Positions 26,692 to 35,335 of a stretch of DNA of 64,000 nucleotides are shown one piece after another. Both the position numbers and the translations under genes were made by a program. Each line of letters starts with the position of its first letter. Positions within the stretch are counted from its first letter, which is position 1. Source of the DNA: Flavimaribacter sediminis (lineage in GTDB: Bacteria > Pseudomonadota > Alphaproteobacteria > Rhizobiales > Rhizobiaceae); contig NZ_JAICBX010000001.1 in the NCBI RefSeq assembly GCF_019492055.1, positions 496,001-560,000 on the forward strand, given 5' to 3'. The notes beneath the pieces are model-generated. The model saw nothing but the letters and a program-made list of their open reading frames with translations, did not search any database and was not told the DNA's origin.

Positions 26692-26731
26692 ATGCGCCAC
26701 CTCTTTTTTCACGTAGTTGAGAGTGGCGCAT
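26692..26731 (+). promoter_or_regulatory. Long inverted repeat covering the msrQ ribosome binding site and start codon
   Basis: ATGCGCCAC at 26692-26700 is exactly complementary to GTGGCGCAT at 26723-26731. With one bulged C, a further TCT/AGA pairs inside. In mRNA this hairpin would hide the ribosome site (GAGAGTGG) and the A and U of the msrQ AUG. It could be a translational switch or a DNA operator. Confidence 0.55.
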
Positions 26732-27344
26732 GTTGACCAATATACTGAATTCCCGACTCTTCTTCTGGTTCCTGCTGGCCTTGCCGGGAATTCCCATGCT
26801 GATCGGACTGTTGGGTGGAGGCGCCCTCGAAGACGGACAGCCGGTCGTCCAGGCCCTGCTGCATCCGACTGGTGAGTTCGCAGCCCGGTTCATGATCGTC
26901 GCCATGATGATCACGCCGCTGCGCATGCTTTTCCCGAAAGCGCGATGGCCGGTCTGGCTGATGCGCAGACGTCGATATCTGGGCGTCGCCGCCTTTGGAT
27001 ACGCTCTTGCCCATACTCTGCTTTACCTTGTCGACATGGGTGCGTTGAAACTCGTGCTCGATGAAATCGGAGCGCCCGGCATATGGACCGGCTGGATCGC
27101 TTTCGCGATCTTCATCCCGCTCGCCATGACCAGCAACAATGCCGCGCAGCGATACCTGCTCTCATGGTGGAAATCGCTGCAGCGCTGGGTTTATGCGGCC
27201 GCGCTGCTGACGCTCGCCCACTGGATATTGATCCACGACAACATGGCGGCGGCGCTCGTCAACTTCGCGCCGCTTGCGCTGCTCGAAACCTACAGACTTT
27301 GGAAGACGCTCACTCTTCGGCTCAATCCCCAGACTGCCCGTTAA
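26730..27344 (+). CDS. msrQ: Heme-binding membrane subunit of methionine sulfoxide reductase (YedZ/MsrQ family)
   Basis: A 204-residue inner-membrane protein with about six helices and conserved histidines (FGYALAHTLLYL, LTLAHWILIH) of the ferric-reductase-like domain. MsrQ passes electrons to the periplasmic molybdoenzyme MsrP, which repairs oxidised methionines. The usual msrP gene is not adjacent here. The start codon lies in a strong inverted repeat. Confidence 0.87.
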   Translation: MLTNILNSRLFFWFLLALPGIPMLIGLLGGGALEDGQPVVQALLHPTGEFAARFMIVAMMITPLRMLFPKARWPVWLMRRRRYLGVAAFGYALAHTLLYLVDMGALKLVLDEIGAPGIWTGWIAFAIFIPLAMTSNNAAQRYLLSWWKSLQRWVYAAALLTLAHWILIHDNMAAALVNFAPLALLETYRLWKTLTLRLNPQTAR

Positions 27345-27364
27345 CGATGACAAAAGGAAACGAC

Positions 27365-27670
27365 ATGACTCTTGCCCGCGCTATCGCCTGCGCAGCCATT
27401 CTTGTCGCCGTTACAACGCCCGCCTTGGCGACCGGCCTCATGACCTGCGATTCCGGCGACAAGACATCCTGGCAATCCACGGATCAGCTCAAGGACAAGA
27501 TGGTAGCCGACGGCTGGCAAGTCACCCGGATCAAGGAAGACGGCGGATGTTATGAAGCCTACGGCACAACGCCGGAAGGACAGCGCGTCGAGGCCTATTA
27601 CGATCCGTTGACGCTGGAGCTTCTGTTGGTCGCGCGTCGCGGTCAGGTTCTTTTCAAAAAGGAGGACTGA
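27365..27670 (+). CDS. Small exported PepSY-like domain protein
   Basis: A 101-residue protein with a clear signal peptide (MTLARAIACAAILVAVTTPALA). The short mature domain (KDKMVADGWQVTRIKEDGGC, YEAYGTTPEGQRVEAYYDP) resembles PepSY domains, which often accompany membrane redox proteins. Two mature cysteines (TCDSGD, GGCYEAYG) could form a disulfide. ATG 27365 follows AAAGGAAACGAC; the longer upstream frame is antisense or shadow sequence. It is probably co-transcribed with msrQ, 20 bases upstream. Confidence 0.75.
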   Translation: MTLARAIACAAILVAVTTPALATGLMTCDSGDKTSWQSTDQLKDKMVADGWQVTRIKEDGGCYEAYGTTPEGQRVEAYYDPLTLELLLVARRGQVLFKKED

Positions 27671-27685
27671 CCGGCTATCGTCAGG

Positions 27686-28552
27686 TCAGCCCTTGCCTTT
27701 CCAGGGGATCAGCCAGCGCTCAAGGTAGCGCATCAGGATCTCGATGATGTAACCGATGATGCCAATGATGATGATGCCAATGACGACCGTGTCGGTCTGC
27801 AGGAAGTTCTTGGCGATCATGATCATCGAACCCACGCCGCGGTCGGCGGCGACGAGTTCGGCGGCGACGACCGTGCCCCAGCACACGCCCATGGACGTGC
27901 GCAGGCCCGTAAAGATCTCGGGCAGCGCATTGGGCAGGATGACGTGGCGCAGAATTTGGGCCTTGGATGCGCCGAGCGAGTAGGCGGCGTGCACTTTCGA
28001 TATCCGCACGCTGGAAACGCCGGAGCGCGCCGCGATGGTCATGATGAACAGCGACGCCAGGAACAGCAGGAAGATCTTCGCCGTCTCGTCGATCCCGAAC
28101 CAGAGGATGATCAGCGGAATGAGCGCAAGCGGCGGGATGGGGCGCATGAATTCGACGACCGGATCGAACAGGCCGCGCGCCACCGAGGAAAGGCCCATGG
28201 CGAAGCCCAGCGGTATTCCGACAAGAGCGCCGAAGAAGACGCCGGACAGCACCCGGAAGACGCTGATGCCGACATGCTCCCACAACGGGACGCCGCGAAA
28301 CCCTTCGGTGACCAGCAGGTAGATCCGGTTCCATGTTCCGCCGATGGTCGGCCAGTAGAACGGTTCGATGACGCCGGCGATCGAGGTCAGCACCCAAAGG
28401 GCGCCAAGGCCGAAAACGATGATAATGCTGTAGAAGCGGCCGGAATTGATTGCGCTCGCGTCGCCGAATTTCGCTGTCTTCTGTCGTGTGAAGGCGTTGT
28501 CGGCGAGGCCCAGCCATATGGCGATGTCGGAAGGTTCTTTCTTTTCTGACAT
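27686..28552 (-). CDS. tauC: Taurine-type ABC transporter permease
   Basis: A 288-residue membrane permease with an EAA-like loop (VHAAYSLGASKAQILRHVIL) and TauC/SsuC-type N-terminus and helices. It is the last gene of a minus-strand operon whose binding protein and ATPase also look like TauA and TauB. It starts 4 bases after the ATPase stop. Confidence 0.87.
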   Translation of the reverse strand: MSEKKEPSDIAIWLGLADNAFTRQKTAKFGDASAINSGRFYSIIIVFGLGALWVLTSIAGVIEPFYWPTIGGTWNRIYLLVTEGFRGVPLWEHVGISVFRVLSGVFFGALVGIPLGFAMGLSSVARGLFDPVVEFMRPIPPLALIPLIILWFGIDETAKIFLLFLASLFIMTIAARSGVSSVRISKVHAAYSLGASKAQILRHVILPNALPEIFTGLRTSMGVCWGTVVAAELVAADRGVGSMIMIAKNFLQTDTVVIGIIIIGIIGYIIEILMRYLERWLIPWKGKG

Positions 28553-28556
28553 GTCT

Positions 28557-29357
28557 CTATCCTGTCGCCTGTCCCATGATCTCCTCCTCCATTTCCCAGA
28601 TCATGGACAGGATTTCCTCGCGCCTGGCCACGAATTCGGAACCGGCCTTGATGTCGCGCGGGCTCTTTGTCATGCCCTCGTCTGCGAAGGGCAGGTCATA
28701 GATTTTCTCGATACGTCCGGGCCGCGGAGCCATCACGATCAGTTTTTCGCCGAGGAAAAGCGCCTCTTCGACCGAATGAGTGATCAGAATGATGGTCTTC
28801 CCGGTGTCTTTCCATAGCTTCAGCACGAGGCCCTGCATCTTCTCCCGCGTCAGGGCGTCAAGCGCGCCCAGCGGCTCGTCCATCAGGATAACGTCCGGAT
28901 CGTTTGCGAGGCATCGGGCCAGCGCCACGCGCTGCTGCATGCCGCCGGACAGTTGATAGACAGGCTTCTTGCCAAAATCGGCGAGGCCGACCGTCGCCAG
29001 CAGGTGTTCCACCTTGTCGCGTGTCTCGGCCCGTGGTTTGCCGGCCATGTTCGGGCCAAAGGCGACATTGTCGGCGACCGTAAGCCATTCAAACAGCGCG
29101 CCTTGCTGGAAGACCATGCCGCGTTCGGAGCCTGGTCCCCGCACGACATTGCCGTTCAGCCGAACTTCGCCGGCGGTTGGCGCCAGGAAACCGGCGATGA
29201 TGTTCAGCAACGTCGTCTTGCCGCATCCCGACGGACCCAGCACGGAAACGAGTTCGCCTTCGCGAACATCCAGGTTCACGTCCTGCAGGGCGTGGACTTC
29301 TCCACCCCCGGACAGCGTAAAGACCATGGACACGCCATCGATCGCAATACCGGACAT
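28557..29357 (-). CDS. tauB: Taurine-type ABC transporter ATP-binding protein
   Basis: A 266-residue ATPase with Walker A LGPSGCGKTTLLN, Q-loop VFQQGALFEWL, signature LSGGMQQRVALARCL, Walker B VILMDEPLGALD and switch histidine LITHSVEEALFL. The family is TauB/SsuB/NrtD. A hairpin separates it from tauA, which fits a higher level of the binding protein. Confidence 0.9.
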   Translation of the reverse strand: MSGIAIDGVSMVFTLSGGGEVHALQDVNLDVREGELVSVLGPSGCGKTTLLNIIAGFLAPTAGEVRLNGNVVRGPGSERGMVFQQGALFEWLTVADNVAFGPNMAGKPRAETRDKVEHLLATVGLADFGKKPVYQLSGGMQQRVALARCLANDPDVILMDEPLGALDALTREKMQGLVLKLWKDTGKTIILITHSVEEALFLGEKLIVMAPRPGRIEKIYDLPFADEGMTKSPRDIKAGSEFVARREEILSMIWEMEEEIMGQATG

Positions 29358-29386
29358 CGCTTACTCCTGACCGGTTCTGAAATGAG

Positions 29387-29411
29387 AAAAGGGAGCCGTG
29401 AAACGGCTCCC
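29387..29411 (-). terminator. Intercistronic hairpin between tauA and tauB
   Basis: On the minus strand GGGAGCCGT pairs with ACGGCTCCC around a three-base loop (29391-29411) and is followed by TTTTC. It should act as a partial terminator or 3' stabiliser of the tauA message. Confidence 0.75.
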
Positions 29412-29429
29412 CGTGGCGGCGCCCGTTGG

Positions 29430-30416
29430 CTAGGGCAGGTAGTTCGGATCGACGAACTGTTCGTAGCTGTCGAGCGCTTCGTCCATGCCGCCGGCTGCAA
29501 CCATGACGTCGGCGACGCCCTTGGTCATTTCCTGAACGCCGCCGCCCATCCAGTTCTTGCTCTTCTGGTCCGCGGCTGTCGGGAACCCGAAATTGGCGAT
29601 CATGTCCTTGGTCGCCTGCGCGTCCATGCCGGACGCCTGGGCAATCACCGGCAGCGCCTCGTCCGGATTGGCCTTGTAGGCTTCGTTGGCCTTTTCGGTT
29701 ACATCGAGGAATTTTTCGACGAGATCGGGGTGCTCCGTGGCGAACTCGTCGGTGACTGTGATGATGTCAAACGTGTTGATGCCGACGGCTTCCTGCTCGG
29801 CGCCGGTCATCAGCGGCTTGCCGTATTCACGCATGCGGGTCAACGCGCCGCCAAAGCCGCAGGCCATGACGACATCGCCGCGCGCCAGCGCGACCGCGCC
29901 GTCCGGCGGGTTCATCTGCACCAGATTGACGTTGTTCGGGTCGACGCCGAGGTGATCGAGGGTCTTCAGCAACTTGTAATGCGTGACGTTGCCGATCGGC
30001 GTCGCGACCTTCTTGCCTTCGAGCTCCTTTGCATTGTCCTTGGTGATGCCGGCGTCGTCGCGCACGATGCAATTGTCGTTTTCGGCATAGGTGACGGCAA
30101 TGCCGACCAGCTTGAGCGGAGCGCCGGTGCTGACGCCGACAACGAATGGGACGAAGCCCTGGCTGTAAGCGATCTGGACGTCTCCGGAGACCATCGCCTG
30201 GGTCATCTCGTTGCCGTTTCCGAAGGCGCGCCAGTTAACCTTGACGCCCATTTCCTCGTCATAGGTTCCCTTCATCTGGGCGACCTGGTTGGCCGTCGGC
30301 CATTCCAGGAAGTAGGCGACAGTGATTTCATCCATCGCCAGGGCGGCTGGAATGGAAGCGGAGGCCGATATCATCGCTCCGGCGGCGATCGCGGCGAGTT
30401 TCGACTTGAAGGACAT
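29430..30416 (-). CDS. tauA: Taurine-type ABC transporter substrate-binding protein
   Basis: A 328-residue periplasmic protein with a signal peptide ending near PAALAMDE. The mature start EITVAYFLEWPTANQVAQ and the motif VSGDVQIAYSQGFVPFVVG are characteristic of alphaproteobacterial TauA. GGGGAATAAA precedes the ATG. A nearby xsc and tauR support taurine or a related sulfonate as ligand. Confidence 0.9.
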   Translation of the reverse strand: MSFKSKLAAIAAGAMISASASIPAALAMDEITVAYFLEWPTANQVAQMKGTYDEEMGVKVNWRAFGNGNEMTQAMVSGDVQIAYSQGFVPFVVGVSTGAPLKLVGIAVTYAENDNCIVRDDAGITKDNAKELEGKKVATPIGNVTHYKLLKTLDHLGVDPNNVNLVQMNPPDGAVALARGDVVMACGFGGALTRMREYGKPLMTGAEQEAVGINTFDIITVTDEFATEHPDLVEKFLDVTEKANEAYKANPDEALPVIAQASGMDAQATKDMIANFGFPTAADQKSKNWMGGGVQEMTKGVADVMVAAGGMDEALDSYEQFVDPNYLP

Positions 30417-30800
30417 TTTATTCCCCTTTGATTGTTATGGAGGCGACCGGTTTTCCGGTTTCTTCAAACTGTGAAGGCGCAAGTTCAAGCGCCGTCATCG
30501 CACTGCAATATTCCGCGAAAACGGCTCGACGTCCAGTATTCATCAACTCAACAGCGCCTGCACCATTAGGCCGCAATAGATGACGCCAAAGGTAGTGCCA
30601 GCCCTGACTCCTGCTTGGCGCCAGTCTCGAAACCTTGTTGAAATAGTCCTTTGAATACAGGCGTGTCGGGTCGCCTAATCCTTTTACCGCAGGCAACTGG
30701 CGCCCAAAACGCTCCATATCGCGGTTGCAGTTTGTGATTGCCAGCGTCTCAACCATCCCGTTAGATATTTTCCGGCGCGAACAGTTTGGGGACTTCGATC
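30417..30800. promoter_or_regulatory. Divergent intergenic region between tauA and the DUF4396 gene
   Basis: About 380 bases. A 112-codon minus-strand frame runs through it, but it lacks a ribosome site and family likeness, so I regard it as non-coding. On the minus strand AATACTGGACGTCGAG (30525-30540) contains CTGGAC, part of the TauR half-site as I recall it. CTTGGCGCCAGT (30613-30624) and ACTGGCGCCCAA (30693-30704) are near-identical arms in opposite orientation. Promoter boxes could not be fixed. Confidence 0.5.
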
Positions 30801-31709
30801 ATGCTCGACGGCGCAATGACCGTATGGTTTTTGATGACGGGACTCAGTCTTGCGTTCGTCATCTGGGACTCCGTAAGCAATGGGGTCACAAGCTGGGTGC
30901 AGCGCGCCGCCTGGATTTTGGTGACGGCCTATACAGGCGTCTTCGGTCTGTTCTTCTATCTGGTAACCTGCCGCCGGCCCTTTGTAGGCGGGCACGATCA
31001 ATTCACCAAACCGGTCTGGAAGCAGGCGGTCAACAGCGAGATGCATTGCCTGGCCGGCGATGCGACGGGCATCCTGGCGGCGGCCCTCATCCTTTCGCTG
31101 TTCGAACTGGCCAACGGCTGGGACGCAGTCGCGGAATACGCCGCCGGGTTCATCTTCGGTCTTTTCATATTCCAGGCGCTGATGATGCTCGGAATGTACC
31201 AGGGCGACTACATGCTGGCGGTCCGAAAAACCGTGTTCGCCGAAACTGTGTCGATGAACTTCGTGATGGCCGGCATGATCCCGGTCATGGTGATCCTGGC
31301 GGTCTATTGGCCGGAGTCGCGCCATCCCGGAGCGGCGTCCTTCTGGTTCCGCATGAGCCTGGCAAGCGTCGTCGGCGGTTTTATCGCCTATCCGATCAAT
31401 TACTGGCTGGTGTCGAGCCATCTCAAACACGGCTGCATGACTTTGCCGGGCGCCGACGGGCCGGCGCCGCAACTCGGGCACGGTTCACCGGAGACGTCGA
31501 TGCAGCATGAACAGGGGCGCCATCACGGCGTGGACAACCGGCATTCCGAACACATGGACCATGCGGCGCATTCCGGCCATGGCGGCCATGAAGGAATGCA
31601 GATGCGATCGCTGTCCCCGCCTGTCGCCACAGCGTGGGTCGTGTTTTCCTTCGCTGTCCTGTTCGCGGCGCTGATCGCCACGAACATCTACACGCCGATC
31701 AGGTTCTGA
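30801..31709 (+). CDS. DUF4396-type membrane protein with His-rich loop
   Basis: A 302-residue polytopic membrane protein. The segment NSEMHCLAGDATGILAAALI recalls DUF4396 proteins, whose function is not established. Residues ~235-275 form a very histidine-rich soluble loop (HEQGRHHGVDNRHSEHMDHA and HSGHGGHEGMQM), which probably binds copper or another metal. One more helix ends the protein. ATG 30801 is preferred over the TTG 15 bases upstream. It lies between xsc and tauABC and is convergent with xsc with a two-base gap. Confidence 0.78.
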   Translation: MLDGAMTVWFLMTGLSLAFVIWDSVSNGVTSWVQRAAWILVTAYTGVFGLFFYLVTCRRPFVGGHDQFTKPVWKQAVNSEMHCLAGDATGILAAALILSLFELANGWDAVAEYAAGFIFGLFIFQALMMLGMYQGDYMLAVRKTVFAETVSMNFVMAGMIPVMVILAVYWPESRHPGAASFWFRMSLASVVGGFIAYPINYWLVSSHLKHGCMTLPGADGPAPQLGHGSPETSMQHEQGRHHGVDNRHSEHMDHAAHSGHGGHEGMQMRSLSPPVATAWVVFSFAVLFAALIATNIYTPIRF

Positions 31710-31711
31710 GG

Positions 31712-33487
31712 TTAGGCGCCCGCTTGCGGACGCATGTCGGCGGGATTGATGCCTGCAACCGCTACCGGCTTCTTCATGGCGTCTCGCCGGAACGGTTCGC
31801 CGAGTTCCTGGTTGAGGATCACTTCTATGAAGGTCGTCACGCCATCGGCCTGGTCTTTGCAAGATTGCGCCAGGGCCGTTGTCAGTTCCTCCTGGGTGCG
31901 CGCCGTTACGCCTTTAAGGCCACAGCCCTCCGCGACCTTCGCATAGGAAAGATGCGGATCAAGCTCCGTGCCGACGAAGTTGTTGTCGAACCACAGCGTC
32001 GTGTTCCGTTTCTCGGCGCCCCACTGGTAGTTCCGGAACACCACCATGGTGATCGCCGGCCATTCTTCGCGGCCGCAGGAGGTCATCTCGCTCATTGATA
32101 TGCCGAACGCGCCGTCGCCTGCAAAGCCGACGACGGGCGTGTCAGGACAGCCGATCTTCGCTCCGAGAATGGCCGGAAAGCCATATCCGCAGGGACCGAA
32201 CAGGCCAGGCGCCAGGTATTTGCGACCTTCCTCGAACGTCGGATAGGCGTTGCCGATCGCGCAATTGTTGCCGATGTCGCTGGAGATGATCGCATCTTGG
32301 GGAAGGCCCGCCTGGATCGCCCGCCATGCCATACGCGGCGACATGCGGTCCGGCTCGCGATTGCGCGCTTCCTCGTTCCATACGGTTCCCGGATCGTCTT
32401 CTTCATGGTCCATGCCGCTCAGCGTCTGGAGCCAGGCGGACTTTGTCTGATGGATGAGGGCTTTTCGATCGTCGCGTGCCTTGTCTCCGGCTACGGGCGT
32501 GAGTTTCTCGAGTATCCTTTGCGCAACCTGCTTTGCGTCGCCGCAAATGCCGACGGTCACTTTCTTGGTCAATCCTATGCGGTCGGCGTTGATGTCGACC
32601 TGGATGATTTTCGCGTCTTTCGGCCAGTAGTCGATGCCGTAACCGGGCAGGGTGGAGAACGGGTTGAGGCGGGTGCCGAGCGCAAGCACCACGTCGGCCT
32701 TGGAGATCAGCTCCATCGCCGCGCGCGATCCGTTGTAGCCGAGCGGTCCGCACGCAAGCGGATGACTTCCCGGAAAGCTGTCATTGTGCTGGTAGCCGCT
32801 GGCGACCGGCGCGTCGAGACGTTCCGCCAGCGCTTTGCATGCGTCAATTGCGCCGCCGATGACAACGCCGGCGCCTGAAAGGATGACCGGAAACTCCGCG
32901 TCGGAGAGGAGTGCGGCTGCCTCGGCGATCGCGTCTTCGCCGCCGGCCGGGCGTTCCAGCATGACGATCTGCGGCAGTTCGATATCGATGACCTGGGTCC
33001 AGAAATCGCGCGGCACGTTGATCTGCGCCGGGGCGGAGCCGCGCCAGGCTTTCAGAATAACGCGGTTCAGCACTTCCGCCATACGCGAGGGATCGCGCAC
33101 CTCTTCCTGATAGCAGACCATGTCGCGGAACAGCGCCATCTGTTCGACTTCCTGGAAACCGCCCTGGCCGATGGTCTTGTTGGCCGCCTGCGGCGTCACC
33201 AGCAGCATGGGCGTATGGTTCCAGTAGGCGGTCTTTATCGGTGTGACGAAATTGGTGATGCCCGGACCGTTCTGGGCGACTGCCATCGCCATCTTGCCGG
33301 TCGCTCTCGTATATCCGTCGCAGATAATGCCGGCGTTGCATTCGTGCGCACAGTCCCAGAAGGTGATGCCCGCCTGCGGAAAAAGATCGGATATGGGCAT
33401 CATGGCGGAACCGATGATACCGAACGAATGTTCGATCCCGTGCATCTGCAGCACCTTCACGAATGCCTCTTCGGTTGTCATCTTCAT
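31712..33487 (-). CDS. xsc: Sulfoacetaldehyde acetyltransferase
   Basis: A 591-residue thiamine-diphosphate enzyme that converts sulfoacetaldehyde and phosphate to acetyl phosphate and sulfite. The start MKMTTEEAFVKVLQMHGIEH, the HSFGIIGSAMMPISDLFP region and the C-terminal ThDP motif (GFAGDGAFGISMSEM) match Xsc rather than acetolactate synthase. ATG 33487 follows GAGGAAACAAGCG; upstream in-frame starts are rejected. It is the key enzyme of taurine carbon dissimilation, with tauR upstream on the same strand. Confidence 0.92.
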   Translation of the reverse strand: MKMTTEEAFVKVLQMHGIEHSFGIIGSAMMPISDLFPQAGITFWDCAHECNAGIICDGYTRATGKMAMAVAQNGPGITNFVTPIKTAYWNHTPMLLVTPQAANKTIGQGGFQEVEQMALFRDMVCYQEEVRDPSRMAEVLNRVILKAWRGSAPAQINVPRDFWTQVIDIELPQIVMLERPAGGEDAIAEAAALLSDAEFPVILSGAGVVIGGAIDACKALAERLDAPVASGYQHNDSFPGSHPLACGPLGYNGSRAAMELISKADVVLALGTRLNPFSTLPGYGIDYWPKDAKIIQVDINADRIGLTKKVTVGICGDAKQVAQRILEKLTPVAGDKARDDRKALIHQTKSAWLQTLSGMDHEEDDPGTVWNEEARNREPDRMSPRMAWRAIQAGLPQDAIISSDIGNNCAIGNAYPTFEEGRKYLAPGLFGPCGYGFPAILGAKIGCPDTPVVGFAGDGAFGISMSEMTSCGREEWPAITMVVFRNYQWGAEKRNTTLWFDNNFVGTELDPHLSYAKVAEGCGLKGVTARTQEELTTALAQSCKDQADGVTTFIEVILNQELGEPFRRDAMKKPVAVAGINPADMRPQAGA

Positions 33488-33563
33488 CGCTTGTTTCCTC
33501 TCTTTGATCCCTGGCGTACGTTTCCCGCCTGTTTGACTGATAGGTGTTTTGACCGGTTCATGC

Positions 33564-33575
33564 TTAGGACCAGAT
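33564..33575 (-). promoter_or_regulatory. Candidate TauR half-site upstream of xsc
   Basis: The minus strand reads ATCTGGTCCTAA, close to the CTGGACYTAA half-site I recall for Rhodobacter TauR. It lies about 77 bases before the xsc start. A weaker copy (CCGGTCAAAA) follows. Confidence 0.5.
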
Positions 33576-33612
33576 CGATCCAATGATCTGCGCCAGTGGC
33601 GACGAACTGCCT

Positions 33613-35094
33613 CTACTGGTCCTGCCGCATCGCCTTGACGATATGGGCGAGGCGTTCGATTCCCGGTTCGATCCGTTCTTCCGAAATAGAGGAAAAGCCG
33701 AGGCGGAAATAGTTGCGGTGCATGTCCGGTTCGCTGAAATAGATGTCGCCCGGCTCTATGATGACGCCGTCTTCCAGGGCTCTGGCCGCAAGTTCGGTGC
33801 TGTCAAGCCATTCAGGACCTTTGACCCAGTAGGACGTGCCGCCAAAACAGGGGGCTTCCGCCCAGCCTGGAAACCATGCGTCGAGCGCCTTTCCCATGGC
33901 CATCCAACGGTTACGGTAGCTGCGGTGAAGCCGCCCGATCAACGTGTCGTGGTGGCCGAGCGCAAGGAACAGCGCGACCACGCCCTGATTGTTGCCAGGC
34001 GGGTGGCGCAGCATCAGACGCCGCAGGGCGCGGGCTTCGCGAATGAGCGGCGCCGGCGCCACCATGAAGCCCATCCGCAGACCCGGCATCAGGGATTTCG
34101 ACAGGCTGCCGACATAAAGAACGCGATGCGCGCCATCGAGCGATTTCAGCGCCGGCGTCGGCTCGCCTTCGTAGTTGGTTTCCGATTCATAATCGTCTTC
34201 GATGATCAGGCTGTCCGCCTCTTCGGCCCAGGCGAGAAGCTGCTTGCGGCGCTCCAGCGACATCGTCACATTGGTTGGATATTGATGGCTCGGAGTGACG
34301 AAGACCAGTTCCGATCCGGCCAGTTCCTCGCCCACCACGATGCCTTCGCTGTCGACGGGAACCGGGCTGATCGTGTCCGTTCGCAAGCTGAAGATGTTGC
34401 GGATATCCGGATAGCCGGGATTTTCGATCGCCACTTTTGTGCCCTGCTTCACCAGCAGGCTGGAGAGAATATAAAGCGCGTTCTGTGCGCCGAGGGTCAA
34501 CAGGATTTCATCCGGCTCGGCAAAGATGCCGCGCCGGGTCAGGATGCGCTGACGAATCTGCTCTATCAGCATTCTGTCGTCTTCGGCGAAATGGTCGTTG
34601 GTCCAGGCGTCCAGCCATTTGCGCCCCATCGACTGCCGCATGCAGTCGCGCCAGGCGGCGATCGGAAACAGCGCGGCGTCAGCCTGTCCGTAGATGAACG
34701 GGTAGGGGTAGTCATGCCAGTTGGACGGTTTGACGATGTTCGTCTGGTCGCTCGGATGAACCCGAAACCGCGCAGCCCAGTCGGTCGTCGGCGTCTTTTT
34801 CGATGGATTGGCGGCTGGTTTGAGACCCGAAATGGCGCCGTCATGGATGTCCGGCGATACGTAGAAACCGGAGCGCTCCCGCGCCACAAGGTATCCGTCG
34901 GACGCCAGCGCCTGATAGGCCAGCATCACGGTGTTGCGCGAGACGTGGAGCCGTTTCGCCATCGAGCGCGTAGAGGGTATTGGCGCGCCGACCGGAAGCT
35001 GTCCGGACAGCATGGCCGAGACCAGCATCTCCCGGATCTGGGTCTGCAGCGTCGTCATTTCCATGCGTTCGACATGGAACAGGGAATTGCGCAT
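33613..35094 (-). CDS. tauR: MocR/GntR-type regulator with aminotransferase-like domain (TauR)
   Basis: A 493-residue regulator. Residues ~13-80 are a GntR winged helix-turn-helix (PIPSTRSMAKRLHVSRNTVM, AYQALASDGYLVARERSGF). The rest is a PLP-dependent aminotransferase fold used as an effector sensor, with the lysine probably in LYVGSLSKSLMPGLRMGF. It is placed next to xsc as in known taurine gene sets. Alternative start codons exist at residues 11 and 13. Confidence 0.88.
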   Translation of the reverse strand: MRNSLFHVERMEMTTLQTQIREMLVSAMLSGQLPVGAPIPSTRSMAKRLHVSRNTVMLAYQALASDGYLVARERSGFYVSPDIHDGAISGLKPAANPSKKTPTTDWAARFRVHPSDQTNIVKPSNWHDYPYPFIYGQADAALFPIAAWRDCMRQSMGRKWLDAWTNDHFAEDDRMLIEQIRQRILTRRGIFAEPDEILLTLGAQNALYILSSLLVKQGTKVAIENPGYPDIRNIFSLRTDTISPVPVDSEGIVVGEELAGSELVFVTPSHQYPTNVTMSLERRKQLLAWAEEADSLIIEDDYESETNYEGEPTPALKSLDGAHRVLYVGSLSKSLMPGLRMGFMVAPAPLIREARALRRLMLRHPPGNNQGVVALFLALGHHDTLIGRLHRSYRNRWMAMGKALDAWFPGWAEAPCFGGTSYWVKGPEWLDSTELAARALEDGVIIEPGDIYFSEPDMHRNYFRLGFSSISEERIEPGIERLAHIVKAMRQDQ

Positions 35095-35130
35095 GGCGTC
35101 GTCGTTCCGGTTGGTTGTGTAAAACGGCGG

Positions 35131-35154
35131 AACTGGCCCTATAGTGTGGCCAAT
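35131..35154. promoter_or_regulatory. Candidate autoregulatory MocR site upstream of tauR
   Basis: AACTGGCCCTA is followed after a short spacer by GTGGCCAAT. The first arm fits CTGGNCCTA, shared with the xsc upstream site. It lies about 40-60 bases before the tauR start. Confidence 0.45.
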
Positions 35155-35286
35155 ATTCCTCCCATGATTGGCGGAGAAAGACTGGGGTTAGATTACTGAA
35201 ATGTCAATCAGCGCTGGAATTATTAACTTTTCGGCGTAATTTGGCGCCTGGAAATCGCGCCGGACCACTTGGCGGTCTGTATCGTC

Positions 35287-35319
35287 ATCTGGTATCAATC
35301 TGGTATCAATAGCGATACC
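35287..35319. promoter_or_regulatory. Tandem 11-base repeat plus inverted half-site upstream of the 35336 gene
   Basis: ATCTGGTATCA is repeated twice without a gap (35287-35297 and 35298-35308), one helical turn apart. GATACC follows (35314-35319), in inverted orientation to GGTATC. TGGTAT is the complement of ATACCA, the half-site bound by the MocR regulator GabR. This is a good operator candidate, close to the start codon. Confidence 0.65.
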
Positions 35320-35335
35320 TGCAGGAGTAGCGCTT

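Noticed and set aside
30418-30756. A 112-codon minus-strand frame just upstream of tauA
   Set aside because: No ribosome site, no recognisable domain, and it ends only because of the stop directly before the tauA start. It is better read as the tauA leader and promoter region.
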